A DNA stretch of 64,000 bases from the NCBI GenBank assembly GCA_022376465.1, contig JACDTU010000029.1:124001-188000 (forward strand), given 5' to 3'. The notes under the pieces were generated by a model that was given only the letters and a program-made list of their open reading frames with translations, was not told where the DNA came from and searched no databases. The stretch comes from Cubamyces lactineus (lineage: Eukaryota > Basidiomycota > Agaricomycetes > Polyporales > Polyporaceae). Numbering within the stretch: position 1 is the first letter of the stretch; each line of letters starts with the position of its first letter. This document shows positions 1-15,297 of the stretch, one piece after another. The position numbers and the translations under genes are program-made.

Positions 1-47
1 GCTAGCGCGAGCGAAGACCTGGAGACCTGTCAAGCAGCAGATGGGTG

Positions 48-179
48 GCGCAATCAAACTGTAACGGGCGCGGGCGAGGCGAGAGCGAGTACGCGGACGG
101 GACGCGTCGAAGACTGGGCACGCGAGGGGAGCGAGAGAGCAGGGAAGCAGTTCGGGGCCGTTACTGGCGTTGATTGCGC
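48..179. repeat. Imperfect inverted repeat with purine-rich spacer
   Basis: The ten bases gcgcaatcaa at 48-57 return inverted at 170-179. Just inside them, GTAACGG (61-67) returns inverted as CCGTTAC (158-164). The arms are about 20 nt and the spacer is GA-rich and non-coding. A further GTAACGG/CCGTTAC hairpin lies at 364-383, exactly where the neighbouring acyltransferase reading frame ends. No target-site duplication is visible outside the arms, so this is reported as a repeat and not as a defined transposon. Confidence 0.45.
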
Positions 180-379
180 GAGGGTACATGACTATCGAAG
201 CTGGGAGTAAATACGAAGTAAGTAAGACCTAAAGGAATGTATGAGCAGTTGGTGCATGCACGCCAAGCGTGCGAGAGCTGGAAACAAAGCGAAAGAGGGA
301 GTGAGCGTGAATACAAACAGGCGCGTGATCAGATCGCTATCTAAGAATGGCCATGAGGCTCGTGTAACGGGCGAGGCCG

Positions 380-1141
380 TTACAACATATCCGGCCAGTC
401 GTCGGGGTCCCCGAGGCGCGTCGCCACCGCCGCGATAGATAAGGTGATGTGCGTCATCCTGAGAAACGAGTAGGTGGTCATGAGCCAAACGGCCATGCAC
501 GCAGAGCGCGCAAGGTAGCCAAGTGGTCCCGCAGGGAAGTACAGGTGCTGGGAGTCGCTGTCACTGGCCATGTATAGATGACGATGTGTGTAGACCCAGG
601 ACTCGGCCATGTCCAAGGTGATGACGGCGACAAGAAGTTGCCAGAGGCGTTCTCGAAGGAACTGCGGCCGTGTCCCCTTGAAAGGCGGCGGGACATGAGC
701 TACCTGTGTAACTCAGCTGGTAAGCCCCAGAGAACAGCACACACTGACCAAGCATACCTGGGCATTCGTGCCGATAAGGCGGGCGCTATACATGATGCAG
801 AATGCGTATCCGATCCGCTTGTACAGCGGCTTGTCTGTCAGCGGCGCAGGATCTTTCAGGTAGCGGATGTCCTTCAGGGGATCAGTCACTAAGAGCATGA
901 TGTTCAGGACTATGCCCCCATAGACTGCGCAGCCCCACCCATAGTTGTGTGGAGATGTCCCCACTGTGTACGTTGGAGCCACGTAGAACGCGGTGTAGAG
1001 CAAGCAGAGTGCTGCCACGAAGCGAATCGCGCCGGGCGGACGCAACGCTATGGTGCAAGCCAGCACGAGCTCGGGGAGAACGACGCACGTCAAGAGAGGG
1101 ATCCGGGGCCGTTCCGTCGCATACGCGCTCTCAACCGGCAT
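380..1141 (-). pseudogene. Truncated wax-synthase-like membrane acyltransferase (copy 1)
   Basis: This is the N-terminal half of a multi-pass wax-synthase-family (MBOAT_2-like) O-acyltransferase. It is clearly paralogous to the genes at 26857-28318 and 32964-34468. Exon 1 starts at 1141 with MPVESAYATE and runs through hydrophobic segments to a conserved RLIGTNAQ junction. Exon 2 begins VAHVPPPFKG and includes ESWVYTHRHLYM. The frame reads GDPDDWPDML and then stops (TAA, 380-382), where both paralogues continue DWPDLFG into the wax-synthase domain. The exons carrying the conserved His (ALLHCMGD type) are absent from the remaining 380 bases. A TATA-like CTTATATA lies at 1308-1315. It is either a pseudogene or a truncated gene whose rest lies outside the window; the in-frame stop favours decay. 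Confidence 0.7.
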
Positions 1142-2081
1142 GTCTATGTACTGGATACAACGGTCTAGTGCAGTAGAATCTAGCGGAGTGCGTCAAGGAT
1201 GAGTACGATACATCGCTTTCAGCGCGAGCACGGTACGTTTCATGGTGAGCTCACTTGGGCAGGGTCGATGAAGCGGTTGTAATCGCTTCCGTGCTGCGTC
1301 TTCAGCCTTATATACGCTGCTGGAAACCGTTTGGGCCCGAGTTCTCTGCACTCAGGACTGGGACTACCTAGTCAGCTTCGGTCGAGATTTTTGCGGAGTT
1401 AAAGACGATGCCAGTCTGCACACTTACTTGGACTGGCACCCGGCCCAGCGTCCACCGCCTCGTAGACCTGTCGGCTCGACTTCCATGCCATACCAGAAAG
1501 TCATTCAGTAGTACTTGTATGCAGATTCAGCCTTGACCATGGCGACGACGCGCCCGCCGTTGACCGCCGACTGGTCACCAGGGAAGTGAGAAGAGAACGT
1601 CCATCTATCGACTCTGAATATTGGGTCTCCGAGTCGGGCCAGATAGTACCTCTGCTGTACGTATTATCAGCTTCGTCGTGTACTGAGAAGTTGGGACTGC
1701 TCGGCTACCTCCGCTTGACTCTCCGTATGTGCTGTCGACTGACTTTCGTGGGCGAACGTTCAAACGGCCGACGTCGTGGTAGTCGGGTCGCTTGTTATAA
1801 GAGTCGGGCGGCTCTACTGATGTCCAGCGCTTTCTCGTGTCATTAGTACAAACTAACAGACCAACAATCGTGCAAGGTTTCCTGACTCTGAGGAGAGAAA
1901 GTATCCATGTTATTCACGCGTCACCGCAGGGACGCAGAGCGTAGCAATACAGATAGGGCAGGGCAGGACGAGGGGGCAGGCAGTATATACGATAGTAGTA
2001 GGTAACAAGCACAACATGAAAAATCCTAACCGACACGACAGTGAGTGATAGCAACAAAACATCATTCATCATAACACGGTT
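1142..2081. other. Intergenic region, no gene seen
   Basis: Apart from the TATA-like element at 1308-1315 (minus strand, about 170 bases upstream of the truncated acyltransferase start), I see no coding exon, RNA gene or repeat here. It also holds the 3' flank of the Snf5 gene. Confidence 0.5.
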
Positions 2082-5000
2082 CTACGACGCCGCGGGCGGG
2101 TGCACCCGCGCGTTCACTTTCGAGCGATGCTGGCGGTTTTTCAGATGGACTTCAAAGTTCTGGAGCGTCTCTCCCGGACCGGGGGTATAGTGCTGTCGGA
2201 TTTGCCATCAGCTGCCGCCTCTCTCACGGAGATGACACAACCAGCTGAAGCACGTACCTTGCCCGGGCAATCGGAGCACTTGATGCGGAACTCGTACACG
2301 CCGCTCGTCGCGTTCTTGCGCAGGACGGCCTCAAAGATGTCGTCCGGGTATTTCGCCTGCATCGCGGCCATGCACTCCGTCAGCCATTGCGGCGTGGGGA
2401 GCTTCAGGCGTGTGGTCAGGACCTGTGTTGCAAGCAGTCAAAGGGCCCACACCTACCGGTGGATTTTGCGCGGGCGGCGGGGCGGATGGGGCTAGACGTG
2501 ACGGGGAGGCTTGTGGTGGAGACGTCACCCGGGCCTGCGTGCTCGTCGACTCAGACCGGGAGATCTGCTCGGACTCCGGGGGTGCTGGGGGTGCCGACTT
2601 GGAGTGGCTCCCACCGTTCATCTTCATTCGCTGGGCAAGCGGGGACTCGGATGCGCTTGAAGCAGTCGACACAGGAGACATAGCTCTGTCTGGCCCGTCG
2701 GCTGTGGCAGGAGGTTGCTCTTGCGTCGCAGGCGGTTGCTCAGGCTCGGGCTCAGGTTCGGGCTTCGGCTTTGTGGGTCCAGGAGTCTCAATCTCCCCGT
2801 CCTCTTCAGCCACCTGAGGCTTGACAGGTTCATCTGCGACGGTAGATTGTGGTCGCTTCCGCTTGGAGCCTGACTTCGCTTGTTCCTCTGCCCTGAGAAG
2901 ACCCAGATGGTACTCGGCAGTAGGGTTGTACTGCACCGGTCGTGGCCGACGATGCCGATGCCAATATTTACCTGAAGAGAAATATCAGATGAATGAGCAG
3001 CTGCAATAGGAATGGCAATGAACACGTACCGCAAGTGCCACACTGAGACTTGTCGCCCAAAGGACCTTTCCGGCGGCCAATAGCGATGCTCTCGGGGCAA
3101 CCACAGTTCGAGCAATGCCAAACGCCGTCGATCATGTTCGCATGCTGGCCGTCCGCATACTCCCTCTCCTTCGCCTCGCGCTCGCGCTCCTTCGTACGCT
3201 TGGCCGTGAGCACGACCTTGGACCCTTGCCTATCGATGCCACTACTGCTCGGCGCAGGCAGGTCGTCCTCGAGGGGAGGCGGCAGCGTAGAGATATCCGC
3301 GGCGGTAGATGGTGTTGGCATCGTGACGTTTGCGCGGGGGCGAAGCACCGAAGATGGGTACGAAGGTGGCTTGAACAGTCCCTTCGGCTTCTTTTCCTTC
3401 GTCGCAGGCGTCGGAGCGATAGGGGTAAGAGGGGCGGCAGGGCTCTGAGGGAGAATCGTGGTCCCGTTCTCGGACGCCACCATGTTCGCGATGGTGAGAG
3501 AGGCAGCAGCGGCCGCGGCACGACGAGAGGTCGGCGCAGCAGCAGCAGCAGCGAGCGCGAGCGCGGCTGGCGACACCTCCGGGAACCCAATGGCGGGGGT
3601 ACGGAACGTCTTCGGCGGCTCGCGGTCGGGCAGCGCGACACCTCTGCGACCACGCGTGGTTTTCCTCTTCCGACGTGCGAGCTCCTTCTCGCGGTCCTTT
3701 TCGTTCTTTTCGATCTCGCTCTCGCTGAGGTACTGTAGGATTGGCGTGAAGGCCTCGACCTGCTCCATCGAGCGGGCTCCTGAGACCAGTGAGGGCAGCA
3801 GAGACATTCGGAGGTCGTCGTCTTGCACGGCGGAGCCATCCGAAGGATGTCCGACCAAGAATAGCGATTTCTGATAGATCTGGACTTGTTCTCGGATGGA
3901 ATGCGCAATGGCCGTCCTACGCCCAATAAGCCTGTGCATCAACCAAGTCAATTCAATTGGACTCACTTGAATTCCCCTCCGAGTCCAAGATCTTTGCAGT
4001 ATACCTCTGCGAACTGTTCGGGAGTGGGGTCGATATTCTCCAGATCCCACTCGAACTGGTCTTCAAGCTTGACAGAGCCAACGATGATATCCAGCTATAG
4101 CACACAAGCCTGTTAGGTCAAGTCCGGAAGACCAAGAAGGCAGATATACCTTCACAAGGATACGCATCTCCTCATGCATCAAGTTCTCATCCTCCTCGAA
4201 GTCGTCCACTGTCATAGGGACCTCGCCAGCAGGACCGGCCAGAGTGTCAGGGCGCTCCGCCGTCTCCTCCTTGACGACCTTCCTGCGTTTCCGGCTCCGA
4301 ATCTCGGGCGGGGCCGTCATCTTGTACAGCGCCTTCGACCGCACGCGCTTGCGCCACGCCTCCCACCACGCCGCGTCCTCGTCCGTAATCTTCCCGCGGA
4401 GGATCTCCTCCTCCTCGTCGATCATCACGCCGTCCTCGCCGAACGTCGCCGAGTGCGCCTTGTAGTCGCTCAGCTGCTCCTGGATCGACTTGGTGATCAC
4501 CGCGTGGTAGCTCGGCGCGAGCCCGTAGTCGTCCACGACAGACTGCGCGAATATCTCCGGGGTGACGATGGGGTCTGGACGAGCCGCCCGCGCTCAGGTC
4601 TGCGTTCCACGTCCACACGTCGAACAAAAAGATGTACGTACCGTTCAAGTTCCAGACGAACGTGTCGCGCATCTTATGATGCTCGACGTCGAACTCCAGC
4701 CGTATCGGCACAAGCTGCTCCGGCCGCTTAGCGTCCTCGTCCGGCACCCTCCTCGGACTGCGGTGAACAGCAGCGTCAGACGCACACACACCCACTGACG
4801 ACACACTATATATACTCACACCCTCAGGCCCTCGCGCTTGCCTGCACGCTTCTTGTCCTTCATCTCGCGCTCCTTCGACGCCTTTAGCCCAGTGAGCACG
4901 AACTTCTCCCCTCGGCGCCGACGATCGTCTTGTCCGCCGGCAGCCCCAAGCGAGAATTCCTTCTCCCACCACGCACGCGGCGCGCTCACCGTCGTCTTGA

Positions 5001-7871
5001 GCTCGTCGCCGATACGCTCGCGCATCTTCTTGTACCGCGTCTCGTAGTCCTTGTCCGCCTGCATCCACTCCTGCACGTTGTGGATCTCCTCGGCACTGAG
5101 GGGCGGAATCACCTTCTCCGAGTCTGCGAGCGGTACGACAGACACACGCGTCACCTTTGGGTCAAGCTTCACAGTCGTGGGTAGGGGAGGGAGCTGAGGT
5201 ATGATCTTCGTAGTTGGGCCCGCGGGCGGGGCAGACGACGCACCAACCGGTGCCTTCCCGTTCGCCGTCACAGATGGCATACCAGGCGCGATCTTTGCGG
5301 CAGCGCCTCCACCAATCACGCCAGGGATCGGGCCCGATGCGCTGAGAGACTGGAACGGGGAGACAGCCGAGGGCGGGAGTGATGGCTGTCGCACAGGAGT
5401 CTGTGGTACGGGGACCGGTGCGGTACCGTCCATACCAATGCCACCCAGGCCGCTCATGTTCGCGCCAGCGTTGACGTGCGTAGGAGACGTCATCCCGATG
5501 GGACCGCCGCCTGTCACCGCGCCGCTAGGAACCGAAGCCATGCTCATACCTGGCATGCCTGGTACAAGAGAAGCGTTCATATTAAGCTGAAGATTTGGTC
5601 CACCCGCAGCGCCCTGTCCTGGGACCATCCCCCGGTTCATCGCCGCGGGTACGTTGGGTATACTCGGGATGCCGACGTCTCCTATGCCGCCCTGTGCGAC
5701 ACGCGGAATGACTGGCGGCGGCATCAGGCCGCCTCCAGCACCTCCGACCAGCGAACCAGAAGCGATCGGCGGCGGAGGTTGAGCAGGCCCAGGGGGAGGA
5801 CCGACATTGCCGGTGATGCCCATGCCTGTTATACCTGTCGCGCTGGAAGTACGCGCCATCTGCGATGGAGCGGGAGTGCCTGCAGGCGGAGTAGGAGCGG
5901 ATGCGGAGCCAGACGTCGCTGAAGGCGCGGGCATGGGCGCAGGAGTGGAGGCCTTGGAAGCGTTCCCCGGTGCGGGGACAGGTGTACCAGAGGCCTTGCG
6001 CTTCGCACCGATTTGAGGTGACCCAGGGGCCTGCATACCGCTACCCGTTGGGAGCGGTGCCGGAGAGATGGGCGCGAAGCCGGATGGCTGTTGCTGGGTA
6101 GGGGATGTCTTCGCCTGCTGAGCTTGTTGCTGTTGTTGCTGTGCCTGCTGCTGTTGGAGTTGTTGAGCTTGTTGACGAGGGGTCTGGGGTGGGGCATGAC
6201 CTGTAGCGGTAGGAGGGCGACTCGGGACCTTCTGCGGTTGGCCCTGTGTCTCTCCGCCGTGCATTGACTGGCTCGTCGAAGGTCGCTGAGGCGCACCTGC
6301 AGGACTCTGCGGAACAGATCCATACGGCACCGGTAGAGGCGCCACTGGAGCATGCGGGCTCGCCTGGGTAGGGGTCTGAGGCTGGGTGTGGCCTTGACCT
6401 GCACCTGGTGTCGATGACTGAGGGTGATGGTTTTGGGAAGTACCGGGGCGAGAGCCTGTAGCCGTACCAGGGCGCGGGCCAGGAGCGGGGAACTGTCCGC
6501 CCTGCTGGAAACCATGTTGCTGCTGCTGCTGTTGCATGTGGGGATGCATCGGGTGGCCGTGATGCGATGACGCGGTCGGCGGACGAGGAGGGATCGAGGA
6601 GGGAGGAGGCATCATCCCTGAGCCGCTGGCCTGGGGTTGCGGCGCGTGAGGCATGCCCGAGACTTGACCCTGTCCACCAGGCCCTGGTGTCGACGTCGGC
6701 GACGTCTGAAGCTGACCTTGAGAGAGACGATGCGCATGTGCGTTGAAGGAAGCGGACGATGGCGGTCTTTGCATCTGGCCCTGGCTTTGAGCTTGTTGCT
6801 GCTGAAGCATCTGCATTTGCTGCATCTGCGCGGGTGTCATTCCGCCCATCCCGCCCATGCTCATATTGTTCATGTTCATGTTCGCGCCCTGCATACCGCT
6901 ACCGCCGCCCATCTGCGTCATCATGGCTGCACGCTGCATCTGCAAAGCCTTGATCTGTTGCTGGCTCATCTGAGGATTCATCTGTCCCAGATGTTGCTGC
7001 ATTTGTGCTGCATTCGGAAATCCACCATGGCCGTGTTGCATGCCCAAGTTCGGTGTCGAAGGCGTACCAGCAGTGGGAGAGGAGTGCGACATGCCATGCC
7101 CGGAAACATTTGGAAGGGACGAAGAACCGCTTGTGGGGGAGGTTATGGAGGAGGGACCGCCTACGGCCGTTATAGCTGAAATGAGTGTTACGAGAGCTAA
7201 GAAGAGCAACGCTACGCACCCATTCCCATGTTCATGCCACCCATTCCACCCATGTTGCTCATCCCGCCCATCCCCATCCCACTCATGTTTCCCATACCGC
7301 CCATCATGTTCATGCCGCCGCCTCCCATGCCACCACCAAGCGCGGCGGGACTGATTCCAGCCATTCCATTCATGTTCATCTGCTGCTGCTGCTGCTGCTG
7401 CTGTTGGAGGAGCTGCGCGGGGTTCATGCCCATACCGTTACCACCTCCACCTCCACCCATGTTCATCCCACCACCACCTCCACCACCCATACCCATACTG
7501 TTTCCGCCCATGTTGATGTTCATGCCCATCCGTTGAGCTTGAGCCTGGGCTTGCATCTGCTGGTATTGCGCCATGCGACCGTTCATGCCGTTCATACCAC
7601 CCATACCTCCCATGCCGTTCATGAGCGCGGTAGGATTCATACCACCGCTGCCTCCACCTTGCTGAAACATTGCAGGATTAATGCCCATTCCTCCGCCCCC
7701 GCCTTGCCCGCCGCCTCCCATAGAGCGCATAGCGTGCATTTGTTGAATCTGCTGGGGGGAGAGACCGGGCTGGGGCGTCCCGCTACCGCCTGGATTGGCG
7801 TTGTTGAAGCCCCCTGCGAGGAACGCAGGATTGATGCCTTGCGACATGTCCGCTTGGGACGGTGTGTTCAT
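2082..7871 (-). CDS. SNF5: SWI/SNF chromatin-remodelling subunit Snf5 (SMARCB1/INI1 family)
   Basis: This is the core subunit of the nuclear SWI/SNF complex. Exon 1 (7871-7220) and exon 2 (7175 to about 4822) encode roughly 1,000 disordered residues rich in Gln, Met-Gly, Pro, Ser and Thr, with a poly-Gln run at 7381-7404. Exons from about 4754 carry the SNF5 domain. It begins LVPIRLEFDVEHHKMRDTF and continues ILVKLDIIVGSVKLEDQFEW, giving the two imperfect repeats of the family. An Ala/Pro-rich linker follows. Next comes a GATA-like zinc finger (WHCSNCGCPESIAIG, then QCGTCGKYWHRHRRPRP). The C-terminus has a conserved tail (TPGPGETLQNFEVHLKNRQH) in a final exon ending at TAG 2082-2084. Introns are about 45-90 nt. 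The start is the first ATG of the long open N-terminus. Its length, about 1,700 residues, far exceeds animal SMARCB1 and is nearer fungal Snf5. Confidence 0.93.
7381..7404 (-). repeat. CAG-type triplet run encoding poly-Gln in Snf5
   Basis: An uninterrupted CTG/CAG triplet run codes for a Gln stretch just after NPAQLL in the disordered Snf5 N-terminus. It is flanked by Met/Gly-rich imperfect repeats (GGMGGM type). Such runs are prone to length variation between strains. Confidence 0.7.
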
Positions 7872-9714
7872 GGAGTGTTCAGAGAGCGGGGAAAGGGCAT
7901 ACGCGTTGAGTTAAACTAGTTCGGTGCGCCCTGGAGATGGAAGAGTTAGACGCGTTGGGAATGCGCGTATACGCGCAGCGGAGAGGAACAAAGCGAAGGG
8001 GGCCGATATTGAGCGTGTACTGTAGGAGAAATGATGGGACGGAAGGCGAGGACACTTACGGAGCGAAACCGGCGGGAAGGAGGGCCTGGATGGCGGGGCG
8101 ATGGGACGGAAGGGGTGGTTCGAGAAAGGGCGTTGTGCTGACGAAGGCCGGCCGACGCGATGCTGGAGAAGAAAAGAGACCGAGGAGGGGAAAAACGGGG
8201 AGGAGGAGGACGGAGGGGGCGAATACGAGGGAAGAGGGTGGCTGTATGCGTCCCAGCCGCGCTCTGAATCGAGCTCTGGCTCTGCGTGTTATCGCGGTTC
8301 AGACAGAGTCCAAGTCCCCGCTCACCCGCACGCTGTCCTCTCACCCGTCCAAACAATCGCATACACAGGTCACGTTCTCCTCACTCGGCGCTCGCGTGGG
8401 TGGTGGTCGCTGGGTCGCGCATGCTGCTCGCTGTGCTGGTCGTCCTGGACGCCGTGGACGTCGGCTGGACGGGAGCGGGTGTGGAGGAGGGAAGATGGAG
8501 GGCGAAGGAGAGCTGGAAGAGGGGACGCCGCCTGACTGTGCGTCGTTTCGACACTCGTCCGTCTCCCCCGATCTAGATCGCAGATCTTCCCTCTCCCCCA
8601 CTCCCTCGTCCCTCCGGCCCCTTCCTCTTCCTTCCCGACCGCCATCTCCTCCCACCCCCTCCTCGTCGCTGGCCGCAACGTCGTCTGCAACGACATCCAC
8701 CACAGGCGCTCTCAGTCGGGCGCGCGCCCGGCGGCACTCCGCTGCAAGCGCTGCACCTCATTGACGGTGCATATATGCGCTTATATCCATGGATTTCGCG
8801 ACACGCCCAAAGGTGCAACCCATTACTGTGTAACCGAAAGGCAGAACCCAGAATGTCAAATGTACATGAAGAGCTTCATCGAGCTACCACCTCGCATCAA
8901 TGTGGAACACGGGCGCTTCGCGCACTTCCTAGGGCATGTACACATCGCAGACTGACCTCGTGCTTCAAATAGAGCGCACGTCTCAATGAAAGCTTGAAAT
9001 GTATATTGGATAGTTGACCCGGACATCTGACTACCCAGGCTTTCCGACGTGCCCATTCGGAAGAGAACAGTAGCCCGGGCTTGACTCGTGTACCCCGCGT
9101 AGCTCTCACGACTCATGTGCGTACTCCTTACAACGGATTGCCTTGCTGACAAAAGAGGCTGCACAGTGAGACCAGAATGCGTCACCGGATGCTAGCATCG
9201 CAAAATATGCGGTCACCTCATACGGATCGGAACACATCCCTCCGCAACCGCCTATAAATACTGTCATTTGCCCATCGCCCCAAGGACCACTGTGCGACGC
9301 CAGGTGTTGTCTCCGTCCGTCATGGCACACCATGTTTACCTGCAGCGTCGACTCGCCTTCTACGTCCCAAATGAATCCGCGCGGACTCGGAGAAGCAACC
9401 AACAGAGTTCGCGCGCAGTGCTCATTCCATTCGAACCTCATTCGTTTTAGCTTCGCTGCCAGCGTGAGAAGGCCCCGATGCAGCCGCCCTCGAGCCCACC
9501 ACGCTTCTTCAAGGGTGCATACGTGCCCTATCCAACTGGTACCGCGATCTTGTCACTATACCTGTTGTACTTCTTCGATATAACATTGACCATACGTTCC
9601 CTTCGGAGTTGCAGCCATACTCGTTCGAACAGCAAAGTATGCTCTCATATTTGCGAGGATACCGATCAATTTACACTATATTGCACGATCTCCAGGTACA
9701 TGTACCCTGCACGT
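7872..9714. other. Intergenic region: Snf5 upstream and Trm4 downstream flanks
   Basis: About 1.8 kb without a recognisable exon. The first 0.9 kb, next to the Snf5 start, is purine-rich on the + strand and then CT-rich (8540-8700), as expected for promoter and 5' UTR. Open frames present, for example minus strand 9441-9106, have no family resemblance, splice structure or paralogue in the window. Confidence 0.45.
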
Positions 9715-12975
<3,261 letters not shown>

Positions 12976-14234
12976 GATGAGACTGTGTATAGGTCGACTA
13001 CAGTGCAAGGATGAACAACTCCGCCGAATCATCCAACTTGTGGTGGACGATGGGTATTAAAAATCTTATCTTATCTCTACTGGGGAGCATCTTACAATCT
13101 AAGCGCCCTCTTAAGGCACCTTGCCAGCGCTTCTCATCCTCTCATACTCTGCCCGCAACTCTGACGATCTCAATCGAAACTGCAGACTAACTTGTATTGC
13201 ATATTTCTACGGTCATCTACCTCAACTCCAGCATTCTCGGCACAAATTGGTATGTAGATACGTATTCTATCGCTCAGCCATACTGAAGCTGTGTTCAGAT
13301 ACTACTCGTAGTAACGCCGTCCTGACTCCTGAATCTGAGTCCCAACTTCAAGCTAGGTGGCATGTAGAATGTGTTCAGTCAAAGCCACAGAAATATTGCA
13401 CTCGCATATATGACTCCGTGGCGAGGATGCCAGCCATGGGCAGCTGAAGCCGCTCGACCTGTGTTACACGTTTCCTTGGCAAGGCTTCCTTTGTGGCACT
13501 GGCACGCGTCGGCTCCTCGTTCCGACCACGGCACCGTTCAGACCATCCGCTTCTTTGTCCTCAACTGCGATATGCCCATGGTTCTACGAAATGAGCCTCA
13601 AGGCTGGCATCGAGGGATTGTGCGCTGGTTCTAAGCCGCCGGTGGCATCTGAGTCGCTGTGTTATCTCAAAGATGCCCTTTGAGTGTGATCTGCGCCAGA
13701 GATCGAGCAGTGGCTTTGGTTTGACGCACGCCGCTCTTGTATGTAAAACCCAGCCTCAAGGTTGCCTCTCTCGTTGATGTTCGTGTTGTCCGAATGTCAG
13801 TCCTAATGCTTGGTGCCGGAAGATCACTCTTGTGAGTTACTTAAATCTTGTCCTGGTCCATATCCTTCCTTCCCTTCCTGAACTGGAGAGCTCAAAATAC
13901 CTCATATATACCCCGCAGAATTAGGCCGGTCTAGAAGGGCAGGCGCAGTACATCGGCGCCCAGATCAGTGCCAGTGCCACCAGCGGAGCTGCCTGCCGCA
14001 GGGGCTCCGCAATGCCCACATGTGTGTATACCGCAGGCAGTTCCAAGCACAGCCGGCATGAGGAGGGCACGATGCGCCTCTTCCTTTTTTCGTGAGGTGC
14101 CACCCCCCTCTCCTTCATCTCCCATACAAATACCCCAGCGAATCTGCCTCTGCAGACGTCGTTCCGGCCCCTTCTACCACTTACTCGTACTGTGCTGTGC
14201 AATTAATCGTCCAACGTCGCAGGGCGCGATAGCC
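12976..14234. other. Intergenic region between divergent Trm4 and WH1-CRIB genes
   Basis: A shared upstream region of 1.26 kb. A TATA-like catatatac lies near 13902-13912 and a CT-rich stretch at about 14090-14120, both on the side of the + strand gene. I see no coding exon; open frames at 13121-13634 show no family or splice support. Confidence 0.45.
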
Positions 14235-15297
14235 ATGGCTCAAACACCGCTCACTCGCTCTCCAGCAACCACCGTCTCCTCCCTGTCGTCAATGATTGAG
14301 GACACAAAGCGACACGTAATGTCCTACCTCCCGCCAACCTCGAAAGTCCTGTGCTTGGCTCCAGCGTGCATCTACCACTCGTCGTTTGGCGCACGCGCCG
14401 ACTCCTGGACCTTCACAGGGCTGCGAGGAATGCTGGTGTTCGGGCGGGACCGCACCGCAGTCAACTCCGTCGAGCAAGACTACTGGTTCCGCTTGGTCGA
14501 TGTCGACTCCGGGAAGGGCATCATCTGGTTCCACCAGATCCCCTCTGACATCGACTACCACGCCGACAAGCCGTTCTTCCACGTCTTCTCGGGCTGCGTA
14601 CGTCTTCATAGCGTTATCACTGCGCTCTCCATCAACACTCACATATCCATCCTAGTCGAGGATGTTCGGCTTCCGGTTCGACGAGGACTCTGATGCGGAG
14701 CACTTCATCAAGAACGTCGCCTCCCGCGTTCATATCGCAGGTATGCTGCACCCACAAAGGGCTCAGAGGACCCAGGCCCTCATGCCAGTGGCTGAACCCC
14801 CTTGCCCAGCACCCCGCGCGCCCAAAGCACGCGCCCCAACAAAGCCCGGCGCATCCGCCACGCCCACCCCCGCAGGCTCGCCGCGGCGAGTCTCCCCGCC
14901 CATCATCTCCGCCCCCGCCCCGGGCACGTTCATGCACGTCGCGCACATCGGCGTGAGCGACAGCGGGCGCATCGAGGCGACGTCGAACGTCGAGCCCGGC
15001 TGGACGGTCGTCCTCGAGGAGATGCAGGGGTACGGCGCGGACGAGAAGACGGCGGTCGCGCGGGACGTCGATCTGGTGAAGGGCCTCCTCGCGGGCGCGA
15101 AGGCGAAGCTTGTGCAGGATGTGAAGAGCACGTCGGCGGCGGTCGCGGCGCCGTTGGCCCGCACGGCGACGGGTATGTTGTTCTGTTTGAGCGGTGCCGT
15201 GGGTGCGGTGATGAGTGGGCTGACAGTAGTATTTGCGGCAGCGATGAGTGGGAAGAAGGGTCGCTTCATCTCGAGGAAGAAAGTGCCTGGCGCATGA
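14235..15297 (+). CDS. Short WH1 (EVH1) - CRIB protein, WASP-related, no VCA tail
   Basis: A likely cytoplasmic actin regulator related to the N-terminal half of WASP/Las17. I infer four exons: 14235-14597, 14656-14740, 14789-15172 and 15242-15297, about 295 residues. Exons 1-2 form a WH1 domain (KRHVMSYLPPTSKVLCLAPA ... MFGFRFDEDSDAEHFIKNVA), which in WASP binds verprolin/WIP. A Pro/Ala-rich linker precedes a CRIB-like motif, ISAPAPGTFMHVAHIG. That motif keeps the I-S-x-P, F, H, H-x-G spacing used to bind Cdc42/Rac GTPases. The tail is basic (MSGKKGRFISRKKVPGA). Reading through the third intron (15173-15241, GTATGT...CAG) would create a false membrane segment. The WH2/central/acidic module that activates Arp2/3 is absent. 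It converges on the NADH dehydrogenase gene. Confidence 0.8.

Noticed and set aside
3115..3926. Long + and - shadow frames across the Snf5 Ala-rich linker
   Set aside because: They are alternative frames of the GC-rich Snf5 exon, whose true frame is fixed by the SNF5 and zinc-finger motifs.
7937..8764. Long + strand open frame of 275 codons
   Set aside because: Low-complexity Arg/Gly/Pro composition from purine- and CT-rich flanking DNA, antisense-side of the Snf5 promoter region, with no domain.
9106..9441. Minus-strand open frame of 111 codons
   Set aside because: No family resemblance, no paralogue and no splice partners; probably chance in GC-rich DNA.
15170..15265. C-terminal transmembrane helix in the WH1-CRIB protein
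   Set aside because: The hydrophobic residues come from an intron with GTATGT donor, CTGAC branch-like site and GCGGCAG acceptor; splicing removes them.
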